DNA of 64,000 nucleotides. It comes from Ctenosaura bakeri. Taxonomy: Eukaryota > Chordata > Lepidosauria > Squamata > Iguanidae. Below the pieces are notes generated by a model, which was not told where the DNA came from, did not search any database, and worked only from the letters and a program-made list of their open reading frames with translations. The DNA lies in NCBI GenBank assembly GCA_948474755.1, contig CAOLHI010001438.1, positions 1 through 64,000 of the forward strand, in the 5' to 3' direction. The position numbers and the translations under genes are program-made. Positions 11,448 through 21,795 of the stretch are shown here, piece after piece. Every line of letters starts with the position of its first letter. Within the stretch, counting starts at the first letter, position 1.

Positions 11448-11953
11448 TAGGTTCTGGCATAAATTAACAGGAAAAAATATTTTGAAAGGGTTAGAAGACA
11501 GAAGGGTGGTCCCTGAGGCACTGTTTCTAAGATTCTTGAGGCAGGAAAAAGAGGCAGGGTAGATAGGAGAAAGCTAAGGCACATATCCTTATCATAAGAA
11601 TCTCTTTCCCCACCCTACCACCATAGATACATACAGATGTTATGAGAACACCTAATCTTGAATAGTGATTTGTTTATCAGTTACTCACTCAATAAATCAA
11701 TCCATACCACAATACAATATTTCAGTCCAAAAATGGCTCATGCTCACAAACACCTTTCCCGCATGTGACACAAGTTCCTTGCTTTGTTGGCTGCACTGCT
11801 GGAAAACTTTTCTGTGACAAAAGTGGGGAGGCTCTCAAGCATCAAACCATGGCAGACCAGATATGCAAGAAATTACATGTCTCTACTTTTCATTGGCTCA
11901 AGCTATTCTGTCTTACCTAATAGTGGAATTTGTGCAGGAATTCACTCTTTACA
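11448..11953. other. Unassigned DNA
   Basis: No gene or clear repeat recognised between the GAA tract and the Helitron. Confidence 0.5.
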
Positions 11954-12435
11954 TCTACTATATAAAAGTCAAAGTTTGTCAGTTTATGAGTTTCTCTGTT
12001 TGTCTGTGTCAGGCAGGCAAAGAACTCATATGATTGGCTGTGTGAGGTGAGAAGACCTCTTATGATTGTCTGGCTGTGAAGATTCTATGGAATCCTGGGG
12101 CTGGCAGTTCAGGGAGGGACCTTTAGAATCCTCAGCCAGAGAGCTCAGGCCAGTTGTTATGGAGATGAGGCCCAGCAGCAAGAAGGAGGGCAGTATATTC
12201 CCTCAGGAAACCATACTCTGTATGTTAATAATGCTGAATACAGATTGGATTGGGGAATATGGGGAAAAGTTACATGTACTGGACAAGACAGATTGGGGAA
12301 ACAGAGATACAGGATCTCAAATCTGTGTATTTCAACTGCATCTAATTCCTAAGGCAAGGTAGTTCCTAAGGTATTTTTAACAAGAATTACCAATGAGAAA
12401 ATAAAATCCCAGGCAACACCAAGTGTATACACTAG
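11954..12435 (+). mobile_element. Helitron, non-autonomous, full-length copy, 482 bp
   Basis: This copy has both diagnostic ends. The 5' end is A|TCTACTATATAAAAGTC (11953-11970) and the 3' end is CTAG|T (12432-12436). The host dinucleotide is A and T with no duplication, as expected for rolling-circle insertion. Inside are CATATGATTGGCTGTGTGAG (about 12028), then the MITE-derived GATTCTATGGAATCCTGGGG (about 12080), then a TATGTTAATAATGCTGAATA region. It encodes no protein. The same order of blocks is seen in the other copies. Confidence 0.88.
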
Positions 12436-12633
12436 TATGAAGAATAAAAGTGTCAAGCTTGCTGTTCTGAGCTTCAGTTTTTTGAAGTCATTGATACTCT
12501 GTAAGAAGAGTAGACCTTTTATTTCATGACTGCTTTCTAAAGAAGTCTTGGTTTTTCTGCTTTGTGAAAAGTCTTTTAGAAATCTCATTATCTAGGGTCT
12601 ACCACAAGTTTCTATCTGCACATCTGTTAACAT

Positions 12634-12796
12634 CAGAGGTGTATCTAGGGTGGGGCAAGTAGGACACATGCCCTGGATGGCAATGCCAGGGGGTGCAAAA
12701 AAGCCATGCTGGAAGATTTAGCAACAGCAGTGGATGAGGAGGAGGAGGGAGGCAGGGGCAGTGCCCCAGATGCTATTTATGCTAGATACGCCTCTG
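12634..12796. mobile_element. hAT-type MITE, 163 bp, 8-bp TSD
   Basis: The ends CAGAGGTGTATCTAG and CTAGATACGCCTCTG are 15-bp inverted repeats with one mismatch. They are flanked by GTTAACAT (12626-12633) and GTTAACAC (12797-12804), an 8-bp duplication with one difference. The interior is purine-rich and non-coding. An L2 3' end follows directly. Confidence 0.85.
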
Positions 12797-12804
12797 GTTA
12801 ACAC

Positions 12805-13225
12805 AGGATATCTGAATGACCATATCTTCCTATATCAGCTTGTTCAGACTCTGAGATCTTGGGGAGGCCCTTCTTGTAGGTCCATCACCTTCCCAGGCAC
12901 ATTTGATGGGTACAAGAGGGCCTTCTTGGTTACTCCCAGACATTTGGAACTCCCTTCCTAGACATGCTAGAATGGGTCCCTCCTTGCTCTCCTTTTGTAA
13001 CCAGTTGAAAATTTTTCTATTCTAACAGGCTTCTGGGAATTGACTGCAATGGAGTTTTAATGGTGTGTTGCTTTGTTGTTTTTATATCCTTTTAATGAAT
13101 TTTAAATGACTTTAATTCTATAGATTGTTTCATTGCTATACACATACACATACTGAGGTTTTAATGCTTTTAATTTGTGCTGATTTTAATATTCTATAAG
13201 CCACCTTTATGAAAAGTTGGGATAT
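12805..13225 (+). mobile_element. L2-clade LINE 3' end
   Basis: Contains the degraded end of an L2 ORF2, including ACATTTGGAACTCCCTTCCT (the 'LWNSLP' region), then TTTCTATTCTAACAGGCTTC ('LKTFLF'), followed by a T-rich 3' UTR and the tail AAGCCACCTTTATGAAAAGT...GGGATATAAATG. It is parallel in layout to 49195-49675 and 57598-57950. Confidence 0.65.
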
Positions 13226-15478
13226 AAATGAATAAAATAGCAACAAAAACTACATATTAAAGAAATAAAGAAGTTTGGGGTAGATTGAAAAAAAATGTGA
13301 ATAATAAAGCTTATCATGTTTTGCAAAGAGTGGCTGTGTGATTTGTGTCTTTCCTAAACAAAGTTTTGGCTTATGAATTGATGATCAGTAGTTTGCCAAA
13401 GTGGACAATATATAGACAAATAGTCTTCAGTCCCTCCCTCATGTGTTCCTTGTCTGCAAAATATGGAGGTGACCCTGAAAGGCTATTCCATTGGAGTCCA
13501 AGCTCTGGAAGTTTTTATGAAAATGGTAAGTGTTACCCTAAGAGGTGGGGATCTTTGAGGTCCACCTGCAATGCCAGCATCTCCTTAGAATTTGGGGGAT
13601 TATTAGCTCAAATGAGGCCTACAAGAGGAGTGTAACAGCAGGATCTTTTCAGCTGTGTATACCAGTACTAACTGTAGAGAGGACTCCAGTTTGAAGGTTA
13701 AGCAGAGTATTTGGGGGGGAATTAAAAAGCATACAGGAAATCAGACTCTCTCAAGAACCATACAAGGCTATTGGAAAGTGAAGCAGGAAAGACTGGATAG
13801 AAAGAGATTAGGTGAAAAGGATGATAGTTACCAGTCCTGAATCAGAAGGTTGAAGTGGAGTGGCTAAGAATGTGTCTGAGGATAGCAAGAATGAACAGAG
13901 TTTTGGGCACCACATATTGCATCCAAATAGTACAATTTACTGGGGCTGGAGCTAGAGTTTTTACACCCTATTTCCTGCCCTGAAGGAGGGTGTACGGATG
14001 AAGTGGTAATGGCTTTCACAGAGGGTTGACAAAGGAGTCCAGAATGGGCTCATTGCCTTAACTCTAGGTGACAAAACATTGATGGGAGTCCTGACAATCT
14101 CTTAATGTTTGGTCAGGTAGTGTGAATAGAGAAGGTATCTGCAGGATATGCTTAGAGTAAGGGTCCCTGATTGTTTCACCTGGGTAGTTTTGCCTTCTAC
14201 TGGTTTTAGGAGTGCTTGTAGCTTGCAGTTTTTGAAAGGATTATCGCAAGCCCATTAGCATTGGGCTTTCCTGCCTAATCCTCTCTGAATCCTAATGCTC
14301 TCTGTCTAAGATCATCCTGATCTGGCATATGGTTCCAGCCAGTGCTATTTCAAATATATGTTTCAGCCATTAATGTCCAATTATGAAAATAGCACATCCT
14401 GCAGAGTGAGGGTATATGGTGTGGTAGCATAAAGTTTGGCCCCAGTATGGCCCCAGTGGCAGACTGTGTGTGTGCCATACAAGGGAAGGTCTACTTAACC
14501 ATGGAGAGGTTTATCATCAGAAGACTGGCCACCAGGTGAAGAACTGGACATTTGCAATTAGGACCCCAGTAACAGTTGGAAATCTAGATTGGTAGAAAGA
14601 CTACCTGATAAAAGCATGGCTCTTCAAAAATATCCTTTATCATACAGGTCCAAGGAACCTGGATCTTCATGTAGAGTGTATTTTATGTCCATAGTGTATC
14701 ATGTGATGGAGATCCTGTCGTCATTTCAAAGAAATGGAGCAGCTGGTTGCCAGAAACATCCTCCATTCAATTATGTGAGGCATTGCTGCAAATAATTATG
14801 TCTTACATTTCATCATGAATCCCTAATTAAGCAAATTATTATCGTCTGGAAAAGAAAGAACCTTTCAGAGTAGGATAAGCTCCAAAACATCTTACAGAGT
14901 TAAATAAGCCTTGAAAGGCTAATTGTAGGTAAAGAAGTATGACAGATCTAAGGAGCAGGCAGTGATCATTAATTCAGGCAAAAATACAAAAAGCACAGTT
15001 GTGCAGTAAAGTGGAAAGATAAATAGTCCAGAAAGATAAATAGTCCAGAAAAGTGAGCATTTCTGTTAAGCAGATGGTGTAGAGAAGGTTTTCATGGTAT
15101 GTCTGTATGCTGTGCTGCAGAATCATGTTGTTTTAAGGATCAGGCAGAGAAAAACTAGAGGATAATAAAACAAGTGAAGATGTCACTCTGGGCCCATAAG
15201 AAAGATTGAATCTCCTTCTCTGAGGCCAGAGGTCTGAGATCCAGCTTCAATTTTACCTTTGTTTCCTCCCATATACATTTCTGCAGTGTTTATCTTGACT
15301 CTGAAGCTCTAATATAGTGAAAAGGTCAGGGGTATGACATGGGTGTGTTGGCAGAGATATTGGATCTACAGAATCCAAAACCCTCTCAATCCCTTACTGC
15401 ATCCTTAACAAGTGAAACATTCAGAGCAGCCCTCCTGTGTAAGTATGTTGTTGCTGTATGTTGGTGCTTCTGCTGCCA
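13226..15478. other. Unassigned DNA, no gene recognised
   Basis: More than 2 kb without a recognisable gene or repeat family. An 18-bp unit (GAAAGATAAATAGTCCA) is tandemly duplicated at about 15015-15053. Small open frames have no domain support. Confidence 0.5.
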
Positions 15479-15540
15479 CTGTGTACTTTCAAGTCATTTC
15501 TGATGTATGGCAACCCCAAGGTGAAAAGCTTGAAGAAGAG
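15479..15540 (-). mobile_element. Sauria-type SINE 3' end, fragment
   Basis: TACTTTCAAGTCATTTCTGA and TGTATGGCAACCCCAAGGTG correspond to the Bov-B-like 3' tail of the reverse Sauria SINE at 15731. Only the tail is retained. Confidence 0.5.
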
Positions 15541-15730
15541 TGACCAATGCCACTCTTTCACCCTGGCAGTAGGATTTTGGGTTTGGTGGAGACACTGGCT
15601 TCTGAAGATGCTGACTGCAAGGTGTGGATCATTCTGTAAAGCTACATTGGTGAGGCTGGACACTCAACTTCAATTTCTAGAGAGAAGAACGTATCTTTAT
15701 CCAACCTCCATAGTATTCCTTCTTGTTACT

Positions 15731-15958
15731 TTGTGTGCCTTCAAGATATTTCTGACTTATGATGATGCTATCATGGGGTTTTCTTGGCAAGATCTGTTCA
15801 GAAAGTGTTTGCTTTTGCCTTCTTCTGAGGCTGAGAGAGTATGACTTGCACAAGGCCACCCAGTAAATTTCCATGGCTGAATGGGGATTCAAACTGTGGT
15901 CTCTGTGGTCCCCAGAGTCATAGTCCAATGCTCAATTCGTTATACTGCACTGGATCCA
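15731..15958 (-). mobile_element. Sauria-type SINE (tRNA-derived), reverse, near complete
   Basis: On the minus strand the head contains a tRNA-like pol III promoter: a TAACGAATTGAGCATTGGAC block followed by a B-box-like AGTTTGAATCCCC (about 15898-15886). The body has CATGGAAATTTACTGGGTGG. The tail includes CATCATAAGTCAGAAATATC, matching the Bov-B 3' end. This arrangement is known for Sauria SINEs. Its head abuts the unassigned segment at 15959. Confidence 0.78.
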
Positions 15959-16272
15959 ACATTATTCCTCGTCAGTACCGATTGTTCTAAATGAGCGGGA
16001 AAAATGAAGCAGACAAACTAATTGTGCATGAATCTCTTTTGCATATTTTCATGCAAAGCTCTTGTTCTAGTTATACTGCCCGTTCTTATTTAAATGCATT
16101 ATGTAGTTCAATTATCAGTTGTTCTCTGAGCCATATAACACCATGAATGTAAGCAATCAGTAGAACTCTCATTCTACAATTTGCAACCTCCATGAGGCTG
16201 CTTGTCAGAAGAACTGCTTTTCTTCCCCCCATAAAGCTACTCTTATCCTGAGCTAACCGAACAGATACTAGA
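15959..16272 (-). repeat. Unassigned 314-bp segment A, inverted partner at 32037-32343
   Basis: By eye about 85% identical to the reverse complement of 32037-32343. Both copies lie directly 5' of a Sauria SINE head in the same relative orientation. The two copies share 33 identical bases around 16029-16061 (centre TTTGCATATTTTCATGCAAA, itself nearly palindromic) and about 26 around 16178-16203. On the minus strand, CGGTTAGCTCAGGATAAGAG near 16262 resembles a tRNA A box and GGAGGTTGCAAATTG a weak B box. I do not recognise the family. Confidence 0.7.
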
Positions 16273-17591
16273 CAGAGCCTGTGCAATGTTGACTACACAA
16301 TGCTAGTACAGAATTTTCTCACTTTGGCTGTGTTTCAACAGAGTTGAATGAGCCTAGGTATGCCTTGGCCTCATGGACTCACTTTTTCCCCAATTAATCT
16401 CTTCTCTGGCTACAGGAAGGAGCTTAGAGGCTTATGCAGTACAAACTGTGATTGAAGCAAGCCATACAGCCCCAATTAAACTTCTGTCATGCCACTTTTT
16501 CAGCTGCTTTTAAAATATTCCAGTTTCAATCTCCTCCTCCCACTTCTCCCCTTTGTCCACAGCTTACCTTAATTGCTGCAAACTGAGTTCAAAGTGCAAA
16601 AGTAGTTAGCAGTACATTAACTTAGGGAGAGAAATGAGACGGGACAGAATTTTGCTCTTCCTGCTAGGCAGAGGAAAAGGAAACTGCTGCCTCCTTTAGC
16701 TTGTGTGTTCTTCCTCATTAATAATTTTTGTCATCTTGTCCACGAGATGTCCCAGTGTTCATCTGTGGAATTTGGAAAGTATGAAATCAGTTTTCGAACC
16801 ACAGATTATGAAACTGGCTTATTTCAACAAACCATAGTTAAGATTAATAACAGTTAAGGATTTGAACATAAAACTAAGCCGCAGTTAATGAATATGGAAA
16901 CAATGTGGCTTATAGAAGAGATGAATAGAGATGATCAAACTCAAGGCTCACACAGCCTTATTTCTGTCACAGAAAACCATGACTTATCAAGATTTCTGAC
17001 TGTACTCTTTATATTCTACTTTATAAGTCTTTTCTCATTCACTATGGAATTTCTCAACCTGTGTGCCAAGAAGCTGTGACTGAACGTATCCCACTAGGAC
17101 CCTGATAAACCTCCTCTCTTTGCTGTCTGGAACTGGAAAAACAAAGAAAATTATGAAGCATTTGGTAATCCACAATTATTAGCTGATTAGTTGTTTCTCA
17201 GCTGAGAGATCATAATAGATCATATAGATCTATTATATTGAACTGAAATACTGATTAGGACACATGGGCCAATATCGTAGGTACCTTCAGTGCAGTATAT
17301 GATTATGTAGTTATGCTGGATTCAAGTAACTGTTTGATGGGCACAACAACCTTGAGTTCACCTGGTATGCAACAGTCAATCAACTACCCACCCACCAAAT
17401 CAAAATGATTGGCTGCACTAGGGACCCCACTTTCTCAGCTGCTTGTGCATGTTTGTTTTTATACAATAGTGGGATTCCAAACCGGTTCTGTTACTCATAA
17501 ATCAAACTATACAATACTATATTCAAATCCTTTTTATGTGTTATTTTATATCAGTGTTTGAAAAAGGGAGAGTAAATGAAACAAGGGGGCA
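16273..17591. other. Unassigned DNA
   Basis: No gene or repeat recognised. A small palindromic run, ATAGATCATATAGATCTAT, lies near 17214-17232. Confidence 0.5.
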
Positions 17592-20359
17592 TGATAGGAA
17601 TAGAGGGGTATAGCCTATTTTGTAGAAATAGACCAAATAAGAAAGGAGGAGTAGCCTTGTGTGTCAAGGATGCTTTTACCTGTGAAGAGATCCATGGCTT
17701 AAAGCCAGAAAGCCAGGTTGAGAACATCTGGGTAAGAATTAAGGGAGCGAGAAACAATAGGGATATTCTGGTGGGGGTTTACTACAGACCTCCAACCCAG
17801 ACTGAGGACTTTGATGACACATTCCTCAGCCAAATGACTGCACATTCAAAAAGGAGAGATACAGTAATAGTGGGAGATTTCAATTACCCGGATGTATGTT
17901 GGCAGTCAAACTCTGCCAAGACAGCAAGGTCCAGCAAGTTTCTTGCTTGTCTTGCAGACAATTTCATGGTCCAGAAGGTGGAAGAGGCGACAAGGGGATC
18001 AAATATTCTAGATCTGATCCTGACCAACAGGAATGACCTTGTTAATGAGGTAGACGTGGTTGGATCTTTAGGGGGGAGTGACCATGCCCTATTGGAATTT
18101 GGCATTCAGTGGGAAGGAGAAGATAAGTGTAGCCAGACACTTATCTTAGATTTTAAAAAAGCAGACTTCTGTAAACTTAAGGACCTGCTGACTGAAATTC
18201 TGTGGTCAAGAATAGTGAAAGAGAAGGGAGTTCAAGAGGCATGGGAGTTCCTTAAAAGGGAGATTCTGAAGGCACAGTCTAAAACTGTGCCAATAAGGAG
18301 GAAAAATGGAAGGCATCTAAAGATACCAGAATGGTTGACTAAAGAACTCTCAGCTAAGCTGAGTGTTAAGAGAAACATGTACAGGAAATGGAAGAAGGGG
18401 GAAACCACCAAAGAAGAATTTAAGCAAGTAGCCAGGAGATGTAGGGAGAAGGTGAGAAAGGTTAAAGCACAGAACAAACTTAGGCTGGCCAGAGACATTA
18501 AAAACAATAAAAAGGGCTTTTTTAAATATGTCTGCAGCAAAAGGAAAAAGAAGGAGATGATAGGGTCACCGCACAGAGAAGATGGTGAATTACTAACAGG
18601 GGGAAGAGAAAAGGCAGAACTACTTAACACCTTCTTTGCCTCAGTTTTTCCCCACAAGGATACAAGCACTCAATCTGACGGTTGGGGAGCAGGTGAGGAA
18701 ACAGGGAAAATGCGGCACATAATAGGTAGAGAGGTGGTACAGGAATACCTGGCCACACTGGATGAATTCAAGTCTCCAGGGCCAGATGAATTGCATCCTA
18801 GGATATTAAAAGAACTGGCAGAGGTCATTTCGGAACCACTTGCTATAATCTTTGAGAAATCTTGGAGGACAGAAGTTCCAGCAGACTGGAGGAGGGCAAA
18901 TGTTGTCCCCATCTTCAAGAAGGGAAAAAAAGAGAACCCAAATAATTATCACCCAGTCAGCCTGATGTCAGTACCTGAAAAGATCCTGGAGCAGATCATT
19001 AAGCAGTCAGTTTCTAATCACTTAGAAAGCAATGCGGTAATCACAAGAAGTCAACATGGATTTCTCAAAAATAGGTCATGCCAGACTAATCTTATCTCTT
19101 TTTATGATAGAGTTACTAGCTTGATAGATGAAGGGAATGCTGTGGATGTAGCATATCTTGATTTCAGTAAGGCCTTTGATAAAGTTCCCCATGACATTCT
19201 TTCAAAGAAGCTAGTAAAATGTGGGCTGGACAGGGCTACTGTCAGGTGGATCTTTAACTTGTTGACTGACCATTCCCAAATGGTGCTCACCAATGGCTGC
19301 TTTTCATCCTGGAGAGAAGTGACTAGCAGGGTGCCACAGGGTTCTGTCCTGGGCCCAGTGCTGTTCAATATCTTTTTCAACAACTTGGATGAAGGAATAG
19401 AGGGCATGCTCATCAAATTTGCAGATGACACAAAATTGGGTGGGGTTGCTAATATGTCAGAGGACAGGAACAAAATTCAAAATGACCTGGACAGATTGGA
19501 GAGCTGGGCCAAGGCGAACAAAATGAAATTCAACAGAGAGAAGTGTAAGGTCCGACACTTAGGTAGAAAAAAATGGAATACAGAAATATAGGATGGGGGA
19601 CACGTGGCTGGATAGCAGTATGTGTGAAAGGAATCTAGGAGTCTTAATAGACCACCAGCTGAACATGAGTCAGCAGTGTGATGCGGCAGCCAAGAAAGTC
19701 AACGCGATTCTTGGTTGCATCAATAGGAGTATGGTGTCTAGATCAAGGCAGGTAATGGTACCACTCTATTCTGCTTTGGTTAGACCTCATCTGGAATACT
19801 GTGTCCAGTTCTGGGCACCTCAATTCAAGAAGGACATGGTCAAGCTGGAGCAAGTCCAGAGGAGGGCGACCAAAATGGTGAGAGGCCTGGAAGCCATGCC
19901 CTATGAGGATAGACTTAGAGAGCTGGGTATGTTTAGTCTGCAGAAGAGAAGGTTAAGAGGGGACATGATAACCATCTTTAAATATTTGAAGGGATGCCAT
20001 GTAGAGGAAGGAGAAGGCTTGTTTTCTGCTGCTCCAGAGACCAGGACAAGGAGCAATGGATTCAAGCTGCAGGAAAGGAGATTCCATCTGAACCTCAGGA
20101 AGAACTTCCTGACAGTCAGGGCTGTCCAGCAGTGGAATCTGCTGCCTCGGAGTGTAGCGGAGTCTCCTTCTTTGGAGGTTTTTAAGCAGAGGCTGGATGG
20201 CCATCTGTTGGGAGTTCTTCGAGGGTGTTCCTGCATGGCAGGGGGTTGGACTGGATGGCCCCTGTGGTCTCTTCCAACTCTACATTTCTATGATTCTATG
20301 ATAATCAGCAAATATTTTATGCATTTTTTTGGATTTCTGTTCTTATGTTTTGATACTTA
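17576..20359 (+). pseudogene. CR1 ORF2: partial endonuclease + reverse transcriptase, one frameshift
   Basis: The frame runs 671 codons from 17576 to 19588 and then continues one frame over from 19593. The first methionine lies in flanking DNA and is fortuitous; LINE homology starts at GIEGYSLF. The partial APE-type endonuclease shows VGDFNYPDVCW (residues about 96-106) and GGSDHALLEF (about 165), but the N-terminal catalytic Asn/Glu region is absent. The RT domain shows SPGPDELHPRILKEL (about 400), SQHGFLKNRSCQTNL, YLDFSKAFDKVPHD (Asp about 529), RVPQGSVLGPVLFN (about 585) and the catalytic FADD (615-618). A single-base shift in a run of seven A's near 19567 separates the last third, which carries QRRATKMVRGLEAMPYEDRL and VRAVQQWNLLP. 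It could not work as it stands, because of truncation and frameshift. Confidence 0.93.
17592..20303 (+). mobile_element. CR1 LINE, 5' truncated, with intact 3' end
   Basis: The best-preserved element of the window, about 2.7 kb. CR1-like sequence begins at about 17592 (GGAATAGAGGGGTATAGCC) inside the endonuclease, so ORF1 and the endonuclease N-terminus are missing; 5' truncation is typical of LINEs. It ends with the CR1 signature of repeated ATTCTATG (TTTCTATGATTCTATGAT, 20286-20303) and has no poly-A tail. The almost open reading frame indicates a fairly recent insertion compared with the CR1 copies at 6400 and 48466. Confidence 0.93.
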
Positions 20360-21325
20360 GGAGGGCCCATAAAGCAACTTACAAGATTACTTGCCATATA
20401 TATTTTTTATTCTCCAGTGGGTATGTTTCAGTGTTCTTCAACCTGGCACTCTCCCGAAGCATTAGACTACAAATCCCATCAACAACACCCACTGTGACCA
20501 GTGCTGAGACCTCTAGTTTACTACAGCTAGAGGCATCTGGTTACAGAAGGCTGCTCTATATATTTTCAGGAAGAAGTAGAAAATGATTCCAAAGCAAGCT
20601 ACGAAAATAGTTTCAGCCAATAATTACAGGGTTTCATTCATCACAGCTTATAAAAAACAATGATCTTTAAAAACCACCTTTTCATTGCCCTTAGGAGAAA
20701 ATGCATTTGTTTCAATAAAATGTTACAGACATACTATACAACTGACATAAGCAAAGCTTGAAAATATATTTCATGTGTTTAGGTTTCAATGTAAGGTCTT
20801 CAAGAGAAAAAATAAAATAGATAATGTAAGATTGCTTCTTTCTAGAACTTCTGCCCTTTCCCCCTGGGCACCTTAAACTTTCTTGCCACCACTTACAAAC
20901 GTTAAGTATCTAGAAAACAAAGGTCTTCCAGACATAGATCTACAACATGGAAAAAACTGGTTACAAATAACTAATAATTACAGGCAACTTTTAGTTAATT
21001 CACTTTTATAATAACTATAGCGTAGCTAAATTACATTTCAATTATACCTTAGTGAAAGACAACTTCATTTCCTTTGCAGCATAACTTTAACTTTCAATAC
21101 TTATTGTAGCTACAAAGGTGTGGCCTTGCTAAGCTGTAGAAGAATGCTATATGGTTCAAGTGCTGGTTTATGTTGGGACTTATGCTGCCTCATGTGCTAT
21201 TTTGAGTGTTGAGGTGACAAAGAGGTGGATTGGAGAGTGTTTTGCACCACATGCCAGTGGTTAGTAACAGATTTTCTCAAAGTAACTATTGTAGATACTT
21301 ACAAGAAAAATAAAGCAAAGAGTTA
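20304..21325. other. Unassigned DNA with small repeat remnants
   Basis: Around 20436-20500 is a fragment (CTTCAACCTGGCACTCTCCC, GACTACAAATCCCATCAAC) of a common squamate-type DNA-transposon repeat. Around 21108-21290 a stretch with GTGTTTTGCACCACA and GGTTAGTAACAG resembles 38272-38420. No gene. Confidence 0.4.
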
Positions 21326-21795
21326 CAGTTGGCCCTCCACATTTGCTAGGGTTAGGGACACAGGACTCCCACAAAAGTGAAAAAACAAAAATATCAAAAT
21401 GGGTGCTTGTGTCTGTGGGTAGGGAACCAAAGCATGGTGGGGAGAAGGGCACACAGGGTCCAAAGCAGGTCAAGGAAAGGAGAAGGAAAGGTCAGCATGG
21501 TAGGACTATACTTCCTCTCTCTTGCCCATCTCCTTCCTTGGGTATATGTGTGGGGCATCAGGAGAGGATTTGTGACGCTGAGGAATCAGGCTGTCCTTAG
21601 CTGCCCAGGAAGCTAGTTGATGGACGAGAAGGAGGCCCAGAGTTGGGTTTTTAAAGGACTACATGGCCTGATCAGAGCTGCCAAAAGAGAAGGTTCCCCC
21701 CAAAAAACACACTTGAGGTGGGGGGCAGGTGTTGGAAACACTCACAAATAATGAAATTGGTAAAAGTGAAACCTGCAAATGTGGAGGGCCAACTG
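21326..21795. mobile_element. Tigger/pogo-like non-autonomous element, 470 bp, TA TSD
   Basis: The left end CAGTTGGCCCTCCACATTTG (21326) and the right end CAAATGTGGAGGGCCAACTG (ending 21795) are perfect inverted repeats of at least 20 bp. TA flanks both sides (21324-21325 and 21796-21797). This is the Tc1/mariner-Tigger pattern and recalls the MER2-type Tigger terminus. The interior has no transposase. Confidence 0.88.

Noticed and set aside
11067..11584. Glu/Lys-rich and Phe/Ser-rich proteins of over 100 codons
   Set aside because: They read through the GAA tract and are compositional.
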